Source of the DNA: Halomonas chromatireducens
GTDB lineage: Bacteria; Pseudomonadota; Gammaproteobacteria; Pseudomonadales; Halomonadaceae
Reading direction: 5' to 3'
NCBI RefSeq assembly: GCF_001545155.1
Contig: NZ_CP014226.1
Location: 3,706,159 to 3,770,158 of the forward strand
DNA: 64,000 nt
Shown here: positions 56,567-64,000 of the stretch, piece after piece
How positions within the stretch are numbered: position 1 is the first letter of the stretch
How the letters are laid out: each line of letters opens with the position of its first letter
The notes under the pieces: generated by a model
Seen by the model: only the letters and a program-made list of their open reading frames with translations
Told to the model about the DNA's origin: nothing
Database searches by the model: none
Program-made: the position numbers and the translations under genes

Positions 56567-57378
56567 ATCTTTTTCCTCACCCAGCCGCTAATGCCCTCAC
56601 TGACCAGGATCACCGCAATAATGATCAACAGGATAGCGAAGGCGAAGTCGTAGTCGTATCGTCCGAAGGCGTTCATCAAGGTGCCACCGATTCCCCCGGC
56701 GCCAACGATCCCCACCACGGCCGAGGCTCGCAGGTTACTGTCGAGCTGGTACATGGAAAGCCCCACCTGGCGCGGCAGGATCTGGGGGAAGACGGCGTAG
56801 ACCAGAATCGAGAAATAGCCCGCGCCGGTCGCCTTCATCGCCTCGACCTGCCCCCAGTCGATCTCTTCTATCTCTTCCGCCAGCAGCTTGCCGACGAAAC
56901 CGATGGAGTAGAGAGTCAGGGTCAGCACGCCCGCCAAGGGACCGAACCCCACCGCCGCCACGAACAGGATGGCGACGATCACTGGATGAAAGCTGCGCGA
57001 GATGATGATTACCGCACGGCCGAACAGATAGATCGGCAGCGGCGCAATGTTTCGTGCTGCCATCACCGCGAAGGGAATCGACAGCGCAACCCCCAGCAGG
57101 GTTGCCAGGATGGCGATCTGGAAGCTCTCCTTGAACCCGGTGAGCAGCAGGCCCCCACGCTCGAAGCTGGGCGGGAAGCCGCTGCCGAAGATCCTTGCCG
57201 CCCTCGGCAAGCCCTCGGCGATGCGCGTCCAGTTGAACGGCAGGCTGCCGAAGGCCCAGATCAGATAGACCAGCACCACTAGCCACAGGCCATAGCGCAG
57301 GACCGGATTGGCGATGAAGGAAGGCTTGCGCCAGGTTCTGGGCCCCGGCGTCGTGCCGGGGGCGTCAGGTCTGGTCAT
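56560..57378 (-). CDS. phnE: Phosphonate-type ABC transporter permease, first copy
   Basis: 272 residues, starting ATG 57378; the frame runs to 57495, but that stretch overlaps phnC and is not conserved. First helix is LWLVVLVYLIWAFGSLPF. The coupling loop is EEIDWGQVEAMKATGAGYFSILVYAVFPQILPRQVGLSMYQLDSNLRASAVVGIVGAGGIG. Homologous to but distinct from the second PhnE, so the channel is a heterodimer. It overlaps phnC by 14 bases. Confidence 0.92.
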   Translation of the reverse strand: MTRPDAPGTTPGPRTWRKPSFIANPVLRYGLWLVVLVYLIWAFGSLPFNWTRIAEGLPRAARIFGSGFPPSFERGGLLLTGFKESFQIAILATLLGVALSIPFAVMAARNIAPLPIYLFGRAVIIISRSFHPVIVAILFVAAVGFGPLAGVLTLTLYSIGFVGKLLAEEIEEIDWGQVEAMKATGAGYFSILVYAVFPQILPRQVGLSMYQLDSNLRASAVVGIVGAGGIGGTLMNAFGRYDYDFAFAILLIIIAVILVSEGISGWVRKKIW

Positions 57379-58171
57379 GAGGCACTCCCGATTGGGCCTT
57401 GTCGGGCTCGGCGGTGAGCTCCTCTTCCGGTGCCTCGATGCCACCATAGATAGCGTCAAGCGCATCCTTGGTGAAATCGCTCGGCGCCCCGTCAAATATC
57501 ATCTTGCCATGGCGCAGGCCAACGATACGTTCGGTATAGGTCTTCGCCTGGGCAACATTGTGGATGTTGATAAGCACCGGCAGCGACAGTTCGCTTGCCA
57601 GGCTCTGCAGCAGCTTCATGATCTGTTCGGAGGTCCGGGGGTCAAGCGATGCTGTCGGCTCGTCGGCCAGCAGGATCTCGGGCTCCTGCATCAGCGCACG
57701 CACGACACCGACCCGCTGGCGTTCACCACCGGAAAGCTCGTCGGCACGCTTGTTGGCATAGTGAGCGATACCCACCCGCTCCATGAGCGTAAATGCCCGC
57801 TCGATATCCTCCTTGGGATAACGCCTCGAGATGGCCTGGTAGAGGCTGACGTAGCCGAGCCGGCCCGCCAGCACATTCTCCATCACGGTCAGACGATCAA
57901 TCAGGTTGAAACCCTGGAACACCATGCCGATCTTACGCCGGGCCCGACGGAGAGCAGCCCCTCTCAGCTTGACCAGCTCATTGCCGTTTAGCCGGATCGA
58001 GCCCGAGGTCGGCTCCACCAGTCGGTTGATACAGCGCAGCATGGTGCTCTTGCCGGCCCCCGATGCGCCGACGATGGAGACCACGCTGCTACCCTCCACC
58101 ACGAGATCCAATTCTTGCAGTACCGGCTTGTCATGGCCGTAGCGCTTGACCAGCTTGGAGATCTCCAGCAT
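57365..58171 (-). CDS. phnC: Phosphonate-type ABC transporter ATPase
   Basis: 268 residues. Walker A GASGAGKST, Q-loop MVFQGFNL, signature LSGGERQRVGV, Walker B ILLADEPTASLD and the H-loop in INIHNVAQA are intact. RLNGNELVKLRGAALRRARRKIG is the PhnC-type stretch after Walker A. The last ~25 residues are an acidic tail. A GC-rich hairpin at 58200-58220 lies between phnD and this gene. Confidence 0.94.
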   Translation of the reverse strand: MLEISKLVKRYGHDKPVLQELDLVVEGSSVVSIVGASGAGKSTMLRCINRLVEPTSGSIRLNGNELVKLRGAALRRARRKIGMVFQGFNLIDRLTVMENVLAGRLGYVSLYQAISRRYPKEDIERAFTLMERVGIAHYANKRADELSGGERQRVGVVRALMQEPEILLADEPTASLDPRTSEQIMKLLQSLASELSLPVLINIHNVAQAKTYTERIVGLRHGKMIFDGAPSDFTKDALDAIYGGIEAPEEELTAEPDKAQSGVPHDQT

Positions 58172-58199
58172 TCACCCACCTCGCTATGCAGAAAACCGA

Positions 58200-58220
58200 C
58201 CCCCGGCCAGCGGCCGGGGG
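58200..58220 (-). terminator. Hairpin between phnD and phnC
   Basis: CCCCCGGCC (58200-58208) and GGCCGGGGG (58212-58220) pair perfectly around AGC. Read on the minus strand, TCGGTTTTC follows. It may attenuate the permease part of the operon or protect phnD mRNA. A 14-base palindrome AGACCCGCGGGTCT (58241-58254) lies between it and the phnD stop. Confidence 0.4.
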
Positions 58221-58262
58221 CTCACACCATCTTGGACAGGAGACCCGCGGGTCTGTCAGGGC

Positions 58263-59264
58263 TTACTCCTGGTCCAGGTCTTCGCGGGTGTAGCGCACGT
58301 CATTGGCTGCCTGGATAGTACGGATCACCTCCCAATGCTCCTGGTAGTTGATGGGCACGAACTTGTCGACGCCTTCGAACTCATCGCCCAGGGCAGTGCC
58401 GGCGAAGTCGAAGGTGAAGAAGGCCTCCTCGATCTTCTCGACCAGATCGGGATGCAGGTTGTGGGCATAATTATAGGAGGTGGTGGGGAAAGCATCGGTC
58501 TCGTAGATGATCTTGACGTCCTCTTCGTCATAGAGGCCGCGGGCAGCCATGCGCTCGACCACCTCCGAGGCCACCGGGGCGGCGTCGTAATCGCGGGCCA
58601 CCACGCCGAGCATCGACTGGTCATGGCTGCCGGAGTAGACCACCTCGTAGTCCTCGTCGGGAACGATGCCAAGATCGGGGAACAGGGCGCGGGGCGCAAG
58701 ATTGCCCGAGTTGGAGGTGGGCGAGGTGTGCGCCACCCGCTTGCCCTTGAGGTCTTCAAGGTCGTCTATGCCGGAATCGACGTGGGTGTAGACCTGCAGG
58801 GTATAGCCAAACTGGCCGTCGTCGGAACCCATCAGGGCGAACGGTACCGCGCCGGCCAGGTTCACCGCAAAGGGCGTCGGCCCGGTGGAGAAACCGGCAA
58901 TATGCAAGCGCCCGCTGCGCATGGCCTCGACCTGGGCCGAGTTGGACTGCACGGCGAAGAAGCGCACGTTGCGTTCGGTCACCTCTTCGAGATGATCGAT
59001 GAATGGCTGCCAGATGTCGGAGTAGATCGCCGGGTCCTCCACCGGGGTATAGGCGAAGATCAGCGTGTCGGGGTTGACCCACTCCGACTCATCGGCAGGC
59101 CGGTCGGCCACCATGTTGCCGTCTTCATCGCAGTAGAGATCGTCCAGGTCACCGCGCGGGCAGTCGGCGTGCGCCTGGGCCGAGATGAGCATGGCCAGGG
59201 GCAGCAGGGAAGAGATGGCCAGCGTGGCCAGGGGGTGCTTGTTCGTGGTGCTGTATGCTTTCAT
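58263..59264 (-). CDS. phnD: Phosphonate-type ABC transporter binding protein
   Basis: 333 residues with a signal peptide ending AQAHA-D. The mature part begins DCPRGDLDDLYCDEDG, a short Cys-containing extension. LIFAYTPVEDPAIYSDIWQPFIDHLEEVTERNVRFFAVQSNSAQVEAMRSG is the PhnD domain start. VAHTSPTSNSGNLAPRALFPDLGI has the Ser-Thr-Ser oxyanion site, and YDAAPVASEVVERM follows. The ligand could be phosphonate, phosphite or hypophosphite. A Pho box lies 148 bases upstream, so it is probably induced by phosphate starvation. Confidence 0.93.
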   Translation of the reverse strand: MKAYSTTNKHPLATLAISSLLPLAMLISAQAHADCPRGDLDDLYCDEDGNMVADRPADESEWVNPDTLIFAYTPVEDPAIYSDIWQPFIDHLEEVTERNVRFFAVQSNSAQVEAMRSGRLHIAGFSTGPTPFAVNLAGAVPFALMGSDDGQFGYTLQVYTHVDSGIDDLEDLKGKRVAHTSPTSNSGNLAPRALFPDLGIVPDEDYEVVYSGSHDQSMLGVVARDYDAAPVASEVVERMAARGLYDEEDVKIIYETDAFPTTSYNYAHNLHPDLVEKIEEAFFTFDFAGTALGDEFEGVDKFVPINYQEHWEVIRTIQAANDVRYTREDLDQE

Positions 59265-59411
59265 GGCGTGACTCACTTTGCGTGCGTTGTTATTGGGCGT
59301 TTGAGAGTGCTTCCATTGCACGAGCCAATGGGGCGGTCATATGATTGATCGAAATCGAACATATGAGCGCACGTGATGATCAATATCGAAACTAAGATCA
59401 ATCTAGGTAGT

Positions 59412-59429
59412 ATGACAATACTATGTCAA
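59412..59429 (-). promoter_or_regulatory. Pho box upstream of phnD
   Basis: On the minus strand TTGACAT-AGTA-TTGTCAT matches the PhoB double repeat CTGTCAT-N4-CTGTCAT at 11 of 14 positions with the right four-base spacing. It includes the ATG of the divergent histidine-phosphatase gene (59423), so PhoB bound there could affect both genes. Confidence 0.6.
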
Positions 59430-60013
59430 ACGGATTCCTCAACGCCTCGACTCAGCGCCGCAACCGCTACCTTCTGATGCGGCACGGCCATAGCCAGGCC
59501 AATGCCCAGGGACTGATCATCAGCACGCCTGAGCGGGGCCTCGAAGCCTTCGGCCTCTCCTCTCAGGGTATCGCTCAGCTAGACGCCCTGCTACTCGACT
59601 GGCGCTGGCCGACGCCTACCCGGATTCTGCATTCGGACTTCCTGCGTACCACCGAGACCGCGGCCAGGGTGGCGACCCATTTCGCGCTCCCGCTGCAACG
59701 TGAGCCTCGCCTTCGGGAGCGAAACTTCGGTGATTTCGAGGGCCAGGCGGACGACCAGTATCCCTGCGTCTGGGCGCTGGATACACGAAGCGCCGAGCAC
59801 GTGGAGCACGGCGTCGAGAGCGTCGTCAGCGTGGCTGAACGTATGCAGGCGGTAATCGAGGAACTGGAGCATTCAACGGCCGGGGAAACGGTGCTCCTGG
59901 TCAGCCACGGCGACCCGCTTCAGATACTGCTGACGGCGCTCAAGGGGCGACCGCTGAGCCAGCACCGTGACCAGGAACCACTGGCTCCCGCCAGCCTGAC
60001 TGTGCTGTCATGA
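59423..60013 (+). CDS. Histidine phosphatase (phosphoglycerate-mutase-like)
   Basis: 196 residues. LLMRHGHSQANAQGLI carries the nucleophile histidine (RHG). FLRTTETAARVATHF, RERNFGDFEGQ and VLLVSHGDPLQILLTALKG complete the fold with the second His. The family includes phosphatases of many small substrates; a link to phosphate scavenging is suggested only by its place opposite phnD. The ATG at 59423 has a poor ribosome site and overlaps the Pho box, so a later start is possible. Confidence 0.87.
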   Translation: MSNGFLNASTQRRNRYLLMRHGHSQANAQGLIISTPERGLEAFGLSSQGIAQLDALLLDWRWPTPTRILHSDFLRTTETAARVATHFALPLQREPRLRERNFGDFEGQADDQYPCVWALDTRSAEHVEHGVESVVSVAERMQAVIEELEHSTAGETVLLVSHGDPLQILLTALKGRPLSQHRDQEPLAPASLTVLS

Positions 60014-60143
60014 GCCGCCAGGCACGATGGCCATCATCAACAGCTGCGCCCGGGGACCATCTGAGGTAGGATTCTGCATTGTCGGCATGGAGGCCGGTGA
60101 GATTCATCGTGCCGCGATGTGCACTCTAAGGGAGGACCCCTCG

Positions 60144-60575
60144 ATGCAACAGTTCCTATTTCCCCGCCATCCGCTCTCTCGCGGTACCCTGGTATTCTGT
60201 CATCTGCTGCTTCAGCTCGGCCTGTTGACCGCAGCCGCACTCTGGCTGCTGCCGCGCACGCCATGGCTGATGGCCACCGACTGGGCGACCGCCTGGCCGG
60301 CCCTGGCCCTGGGTGGCGGTCTCTGGCTGCTCGGCACCATGACCCTGCGCCTGCTCGCCGAGCTGTGCCTGCTGCCCCATCACCTGAAAGGCCGGCCCGG
60401 CTTCGCACCTGGCGATGTGATGACACGCTCCTTCGAACGCCGGCCTGCGGTACACGCCGAGGATGCGGCCTGGACCAGCGAGGCACGCCACCTGGAGACA
60501 GAAGCCAGCGTGCTGGGAAGTGCCCGGATTACACGCCCCGCCGAGCCTTTGAAATCAACCCGTTCCCCCACCTGA
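60144..60575 (+). CDS. Small membrane protein, function unknown
   Basis: 143 residues with two hydrophobic helices (FCHLLLQLGLLTAAALWLLP and ALALGGGLWLLGTMTLRLLAELCLLP), followed by HHLKGRPGFAPGDVMTRSFERRPA and a polar tail. GGGAGGA lies before the ATG at 60144; the frame is open to 60027 but without a ribosome site. No family is recognised. It might serve as a small accessory protein of the neighbouring gene; no functional link can be shown. Confidence 0.68.
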   Translation: MQQFLFPRHPLSRGTLVFCHLLLQLGLLTAAALWLLPRTPWLMATDWATAWPALALGGGLWLLGTMTLRLLAELCLLPHHLKGRPGFAPGDVMTRSFERRPAVHAEDAAWTSEARHLETEASVLGSARITRPAEPLKSTRSPT

Positions 60576-60728
60576 CCGGCCCACCTCCAGGGTGGTGGCT
60601 TCCGCCAACGCGCTTGCCTTGCCGACGTCGCTGTCGGCTGCGACTTTGGTGGACTTTCCGCCCTTCAGCGCAATCCGATTGTTAACCCATGTTATGATTG
60701 GTTACCGACTGATGGATGGATCACTGCC

Positions 60729-62261
60729 ATGCCGGTACCGGTCTTCCCCGACGATGCTCGCCTGCTTGGTGCCCTGGCCAGCGGCAGCCGAGGGCTGATC
60801 AATGCGCGCTTCTGGGGAGATGGTGTCGATGCGCTGCTGGACGAGCTAGGCCGGGCATCCGGTGCCAGTCGCGTCTGGATATTTCAGCTTCTCGAGCTAA
60901 AGCAGGAGGGCGTGGTCCAGGACTACGTCTTCGAATGGGCAGCCGCAACCCACTATCGACAGCTCACCCAGAAACGTTTTCGCTTCTTCTCGACACTCTT
61001 CAACGATCCGGTCTATCAGCGCATCGTTGCCGAACGACAGCGCGGCGAATCCCAATGTTTCATTACTTCCGAAATGCCTTCCGGCTCACTGCTCAAGAAC
61101 CTGGAAAGCCAGGGCATACTGTCCATGGTCACGGTGCCCATCATGGTCGATGGCCAATGGTGGGGCACACTGGGCATCGATGACTGCGAGCGTCGCCTGG
61201 AGTGGCAAGGGCCTGGACTCCAAGCCCTGGTCGTCGCCGCCGAGCTCATTGCATCGGCCATCTACCGCCATCAGCTCACCAGCCGCCGCCGACAGGTCGA
61301 GCTGTTCCAACAGGTGGCCGACTGTGGCATCTGGGAGGTCGATCCGCATAGCGGCTCGACATGGTGTTCCCGTGCCCTCTTGAACACGCTTGGCTACCCC
61401 GACCAATACGCCCGGGTGCCGCTAAGACGGTTACTGGCCCATATCCTGAGGGAAGACAGACTCTGCTTCTGGTCTCAGCTGCGCACCTGCCTGGTCGATG
61501 CCAGTAAGAATTTGCGCCTCGATGTGCGTCTCATCAGCAAGAACGGTGACACTCGATGGCATGAAATCGTCGCCGAGGTGGTCTGTGACGATTCGGGCCG
61601 GCTGGAGGCACTGGCCGGACTTGTCATCGACATAAGCCAACGCAAGCAGGGCGAAGAGCGCGCAATGATTGCAGCGGAGTACGATGAGCTGACCGGTGTG
61701 CTGAACCGCCGAGGCCTTACCCGACATCTGGCCGAGACCCTGGGCGGGGTATCGGAGCCGCTGCCACCACACCACCTGCTGCTGGTGGATATCGACCATT
61801 TCAAGCAGATCAACGACGCCTACGGGCACCCGGCGGGAGACGCACTGTTGAGGCTGCTGGCCGAACGGCTGGACAAGGAGCTACGATCCGAGGATGGTTT
61901 GGCTCGCCTGGGCGGGGAGGAGTTCGCCATAGTGGTCAGCGGCCTGAACGATCAACAGGTGATGCAGGTGGCCGAACGATTGCGGGGTCGCATCGCCGAT
62001 ACTCCCTTCCCGCTGGAGAGTCTGCCGGCAAAGCCGCCATCCCATCAGGTCGGCATCTCGATCAGCATCGGTGTCGCCGGGCTGTCCGTTGGCCAGGACC
62101 TGAGCCATAGCCAGGCGCTGGCCATGGCTCAGGCGGACCAGGCTCTCTATGCCGCCAAGGGCGGCGGCCGCAACAGGGTCGTGGCCTACTGGCAGCAAAG
62201 TAGAGAGCGACAAACTAGCCGGGCCAGCACCACAGGCGCGGAACCCGGCACGGCTCAGTGA
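60729..62261 (+). CDS. Diguanylate cyclase with GAF and PAS sensors
   Basis: Makes the second messenger c-di-GMP. 510 residues, soluble. A GAF domain occupies ~15-175 ([23 protein letters not shown]), a PAS/PAC domain ~190-310 ([22 protein letters not shown], then [30 protein letters not shown]), and GGDEF ~325-500. The active-site loop is RLGGEEF. RSED, five residues before it, is the inhibitory I-site. [19 protein letters not shown] is the nucleotide site. It may respond to a cytoplasmic ligand. The last seven bases overlap the convergent ATPase gene. Confidence 0.93.
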   Translation: MPVPVFPDDARLLGALASGSRGLINARFWGDGVDALLDELGRASGASRVWIFQLLELKQEGVVQDYVFEWAAATHYRQLTQKRFRFFSTLFNDPVYQRIVAERQRGESQCFITSEMPSGSLLKNLESQGILSMVTVPIMVDGQWWGTLGIDDCERRLEWQGPGLQALVVAAELIASAIYRHQLTSRRRQVELFQQVADCGIWEVDPHSGSTWCSRALLNTLGYPDQYARVPLRRLLAHILREDRLCFWSQLRTCLVDASKNLRLDVRLISKNGDTRWHEIVAEVVCDDSGRLEALAGLVIDISQRKQGEERAMIAAEYDELTGVLNRRGLTRHLAETLGGVSEPLPPHHLLLVDIDHFKQINDAYGHPAGDALLRLLAERLDKELRSEDGLARLGGEEFAIVVSGLNDQQVMQVAERLRGRIADTPFPLESLPAKPPSHQVGISISIGVAGLSVGQDLSHSQALAMAQADQALYAAKGGGRNRVVAYWQQSRERQTSRASTTGAEPGTAQ

Positions 62262-63028
62262 CCCAGTATCTGGCTGAGGAACAGCTGGGTACGTTCGGAC
62301 TGGGGGTTGTTGAAGAAGGGCTCTGGCGCGTTTTCCTCGATGATCTGCCCCTGATCCATGAAGATCACCCGGTCGGCCACGGTCTTGGCGAAACCCATCT
62401 CGTGGGTCACGCAGAGCATGGTCATGCCCTCGTTGGCCAGCTCGACCATGACATCGAGCACCTCCTTGATCATTTCCGGATCCAGCGCGGAGGTCGGCTC
62501 GTCGAACAGCATCACCTCCGGGTGCATGCACAGCGAACGGGCGATGGCGACCCGCTGCTGCTGGCCACCCGAGAGCTGCCCCGGATACTTGCGCGCCTGC
62601 TCTGCGATCTGGACCCGCTCCAGATACTTCATGGCCAGCGCCTCGGCCTCGCGGCGCGGCTTCTTCTGCACCCACATGGGGGCGAGACAGCAGTTCTCCA
62701 GCACCGTCAGGTGCGGGAAGAGATTGAAGTGCTGGAACACCATGCCCACGCTGCGACGAATCTGCTCGATGCGCTTGATGTCCTGGGTCAGCGGGATACC
62801 CCCGACCACGATCTCGCCCTGCTGATGCTCTTCCAGGTGGTTGATGCAGCGGATCAGCGTCGACTTGCCGGAGCCCGAGGGCCCGCAGATGACGATACGC
62901 TCGCCACGCTTGACCTCGAAGTCGATATCGCGGAGCACGTGGAAGTCGCCGTACCACTTGTTGACGCCGCGCATCTCGACCATGGGTGTCTCGGTGCCGG
63001 CCTTGGGAGTTGTCGCCTGTTCACTCAT
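62255..63028 (-). CDS. aapP: Amino-acid ABC transporter ATPase, AapP/GlnQ type
   Basis: 257 residues. ISSUES typical of polar amino-acid importers: Walker [30 protein letters not shown], signature [15 protein letters not shown], Walker [16 protein letters not shown] and the H-loop VTHEMGFA. It lies 61 bases after the AapM-type permease, the normal aapJQMP order, so AapJ and AapQ probably lie beyond the right edge. Likely substrate is general L-amino acids. Confidence 0.92.
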   Translation of the reverse strand: MSEQATTPKAGTETPMVEMRGVNKWYGDFHVLRDIDFEVKRGERIVICGPSGSGKSTLIRCINHLEEHQQGEIVVGGIPLTQDIKRIEQIRRSVGMVFQHFNLFPHLTVLENCCLAPMWVQKKPRREAEALAMKYLERVQIAEQARKYPGQLSGGQQQRVAIARSLCMHPEVMLFDEPTSALDPEMIKEVLDVMVELANEGMTMLCVTHEMGFAKTVADRVIFMDQGQIIEENAPEPFFNNPQSERTQLFLSQILGH

Positions 63029-63089
63029 CGTTGTTGTCTCTCAATAAGGTGCTCTTGGGAAGCGCTGCACAGCAGGAACCGGACTCTCA

Positions 63090-64000
63090 TCAGCGTCGGT
63101 GTCCGGTATGCAGCTTCCGTTCGAGATACTGGCTGTAGCGCGACATGCTGAAACAGAAGACCCAGAACATGAAGGCGGCGAACACATAGCCTTCCAGGGC
63201 AAAGCCCAGCCAGCGGGAATCCGACAGCGCCGCCTGAACGATACCCAGCAGGTCGAAGAGCCCGATGATCATGACCAGGGTGGTGTCCTTGAACAGCGAG
63301 ATGAAGGTATTGACGATGCCCGGGATCATCATCTTCAGCGCCTGGGGCAGCACGATCAGGCCCATGCGCTTCCAGTAGCCCATGCCCAGGGCCGCCGCGG
63401 CCTCTTCCTGGCCCCGCGGGATCGCCTGCAGGCCACCCCGTATCACCTCGGCCATGTAGGCACTCTGGAACAGGGTAATACCGATGAAGGCACGGATCAG
63501 ACGGTCGACACTGACCCCGGTAGGCATGAACAGCGGCAGCATCACCGAGGCCATGAACAGCACCGTGATCAGTGGTACGCCGCGCCAGAACTCGATGAAC
63601 ACCACGCAGAAGCTCTTGACGATGGGCATCTGCGAACGCCTGCCCAGTGCCAGCATGATGCCGATGGGCAGGGCGCCCACCATGCCCACCACCGCCAGCA
63701 CCAGGGTCAGCATCAGCCCACCCCAGCGGTGGGTCTCCACCACGCGCAGGCCAAAGTGGCCGCCGTAGAGCAGGAAGTAGGCCAGCAGCGGGAAGCCCAC
63801 CAGCGTCGCCACCGCCACCCAGCGCTTGAAAGGCAGCCGCGGTATCGCCAGCCAGGCAATCAGCCCGGCGAAGATGGCGAAGGTCAGGTTGACCCGCCAG
63901 ATCTCGCTGCCCGGATAGAGCCCGTAGATGAACTGGCCGAGACGGGCGTTGACGAAAACCCAGCAGGCGCCCTCCCGGGAGCAGTCGTCACGGCTGGTGC
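63090..64000 (-). CDS. aapM: General L-amino-acid ABC permease AapM, cut by the window edge
   Basis: About 303 C-terminal residues; the frame is open to the window edge, so the GTG near 63818 is internal. DDCSREGACWVFVNARLGQF near the visible start is characteristic of AapM. Its permease core follows: VVETHRWGGLMLTLVLAVVG, EFWRGVPLITVLFMASVMLPLF, and the coupling loop GLQAIPRGQEEAAAALGMGYWKRMGLIVLPQALKMMIPGIVN. It ends SQYLERKLHTGHRR. With AapP it forms the inner part of an importer for amino acids. Confidence 0.92.
   Translation of the reverse strand, partial: TSRDDCSREGACWVFVNARLGQFIYGLYPGSEIWRVNLTFAIFAGLIAWLAIPRLPFKRWVAVATLVGFPLLAYFLLYGGHFGLRVVETHRWGGLMLTLVLAVVGMVGALPIGIMLALGRRSQMPIVKSFCVVFIEFWRGVPLITVLFMASVMLPLFMPTGVSVDRLIRAFIGITLFQSAYMAEVIRGGLQAIPRGQEEAAAALGMGYWKRMGLIVLPQALKMMIPGIVNTFISLFKDTTLVMIIGLFDLLGIVQAALSDSRWLGFALEGYVFAAFMFWVFCFSMSRYSQYLERKLHTGHRR

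Overview
The window is a high-GC chromosomal segment of a halophilic gammaproteobacterium, most likely Halomonas or a close relative in the Halomonadaceae. The best marker is teaA-teaB-teaC-teaD (27963-31524), the ectoine-specific TRAP transporter and its universal-stress partner known from Halomonas elongata. The residues remembered as ectoine contacts in TeaA are all in register here. Housekeeping clusters fit the same placement: hemCDXY, argH/lptM/lysA/dapF/DUF484/xerC/yigB, engB/cytochrome c4/dsbA, fpr/finR and glnK-amtB-glnK.

Layout. 1-2432: end of pyruvate kinase, methylglyoxal synthase and phosphoglucose isomerase. 2435-5860: a tandem CrcB fluoride-channel pair and a large MscS-type channel. 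6058-10615: late heme genes hemC-D-X-Y (minus). 10867-17014: arginine, lysine and cell-wall genes with XerC. 17031-20206: engB, cytochrome c4, dsbA and a nuclease-like protein. 20299-25000: a TRAP QM pair without a binding protein, a YqaA-like protein, thiD, a tandem Usp protein and dtd. 25198-27860: an ABC-F ATPase and a TIGR02444 protein. 27963-31524: teaABCD. 31649-34490: FKBP isomerase, a PHA-depolymerase-like esterase, SCO and a membrane partner.

34613-38591 is the accessory part. An AEC carrier is followed by a predicted Fur-linked small RNA, an intact IS1111-type IS110 element, a tandem array of long palindromic repeats and a LysR gene. The IS sits inside one of the palindromes, and its 3' non-coding end carries short segments that match the flanks and its own termini, as a bridge or seek RNA should. 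A fourth palindrome lies at 50915-51052.

38678-48411: EamA exporter, trmB, thiG, thiS, DUF423 protein, thioesterase, malate synthase G with an IclR-like operator, lipase-like hydrolase, lipoprotein, comM and ubiK. 48697-53032: glnK-amtB-glnK behind a sigma-54 promoter with NtrC-like sites, then fpr and finR. 53054-64000: chemoreceptor, host-attachment-family protein, a phnDCEE transporter with a Pho box, a histidine phosphatase, a small membrane protein, a diguanylate cyclase, and the ATPase plus part of the permease of an Aap-type amino-acid ABC transporter.

Several genes link to nutrient and osmotic control: nitrogen (sigma-54/NtrC at glnK), phosphate (Pho box at phnD), acetate/glyoxylate (IclR box at glcB), probably iron (Fur-like boxes at the small RNA) and salt (teaABCD). 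No rRNA, tRNA or CRISPR array was seen. All calls are from reading the sequence; no search was run.
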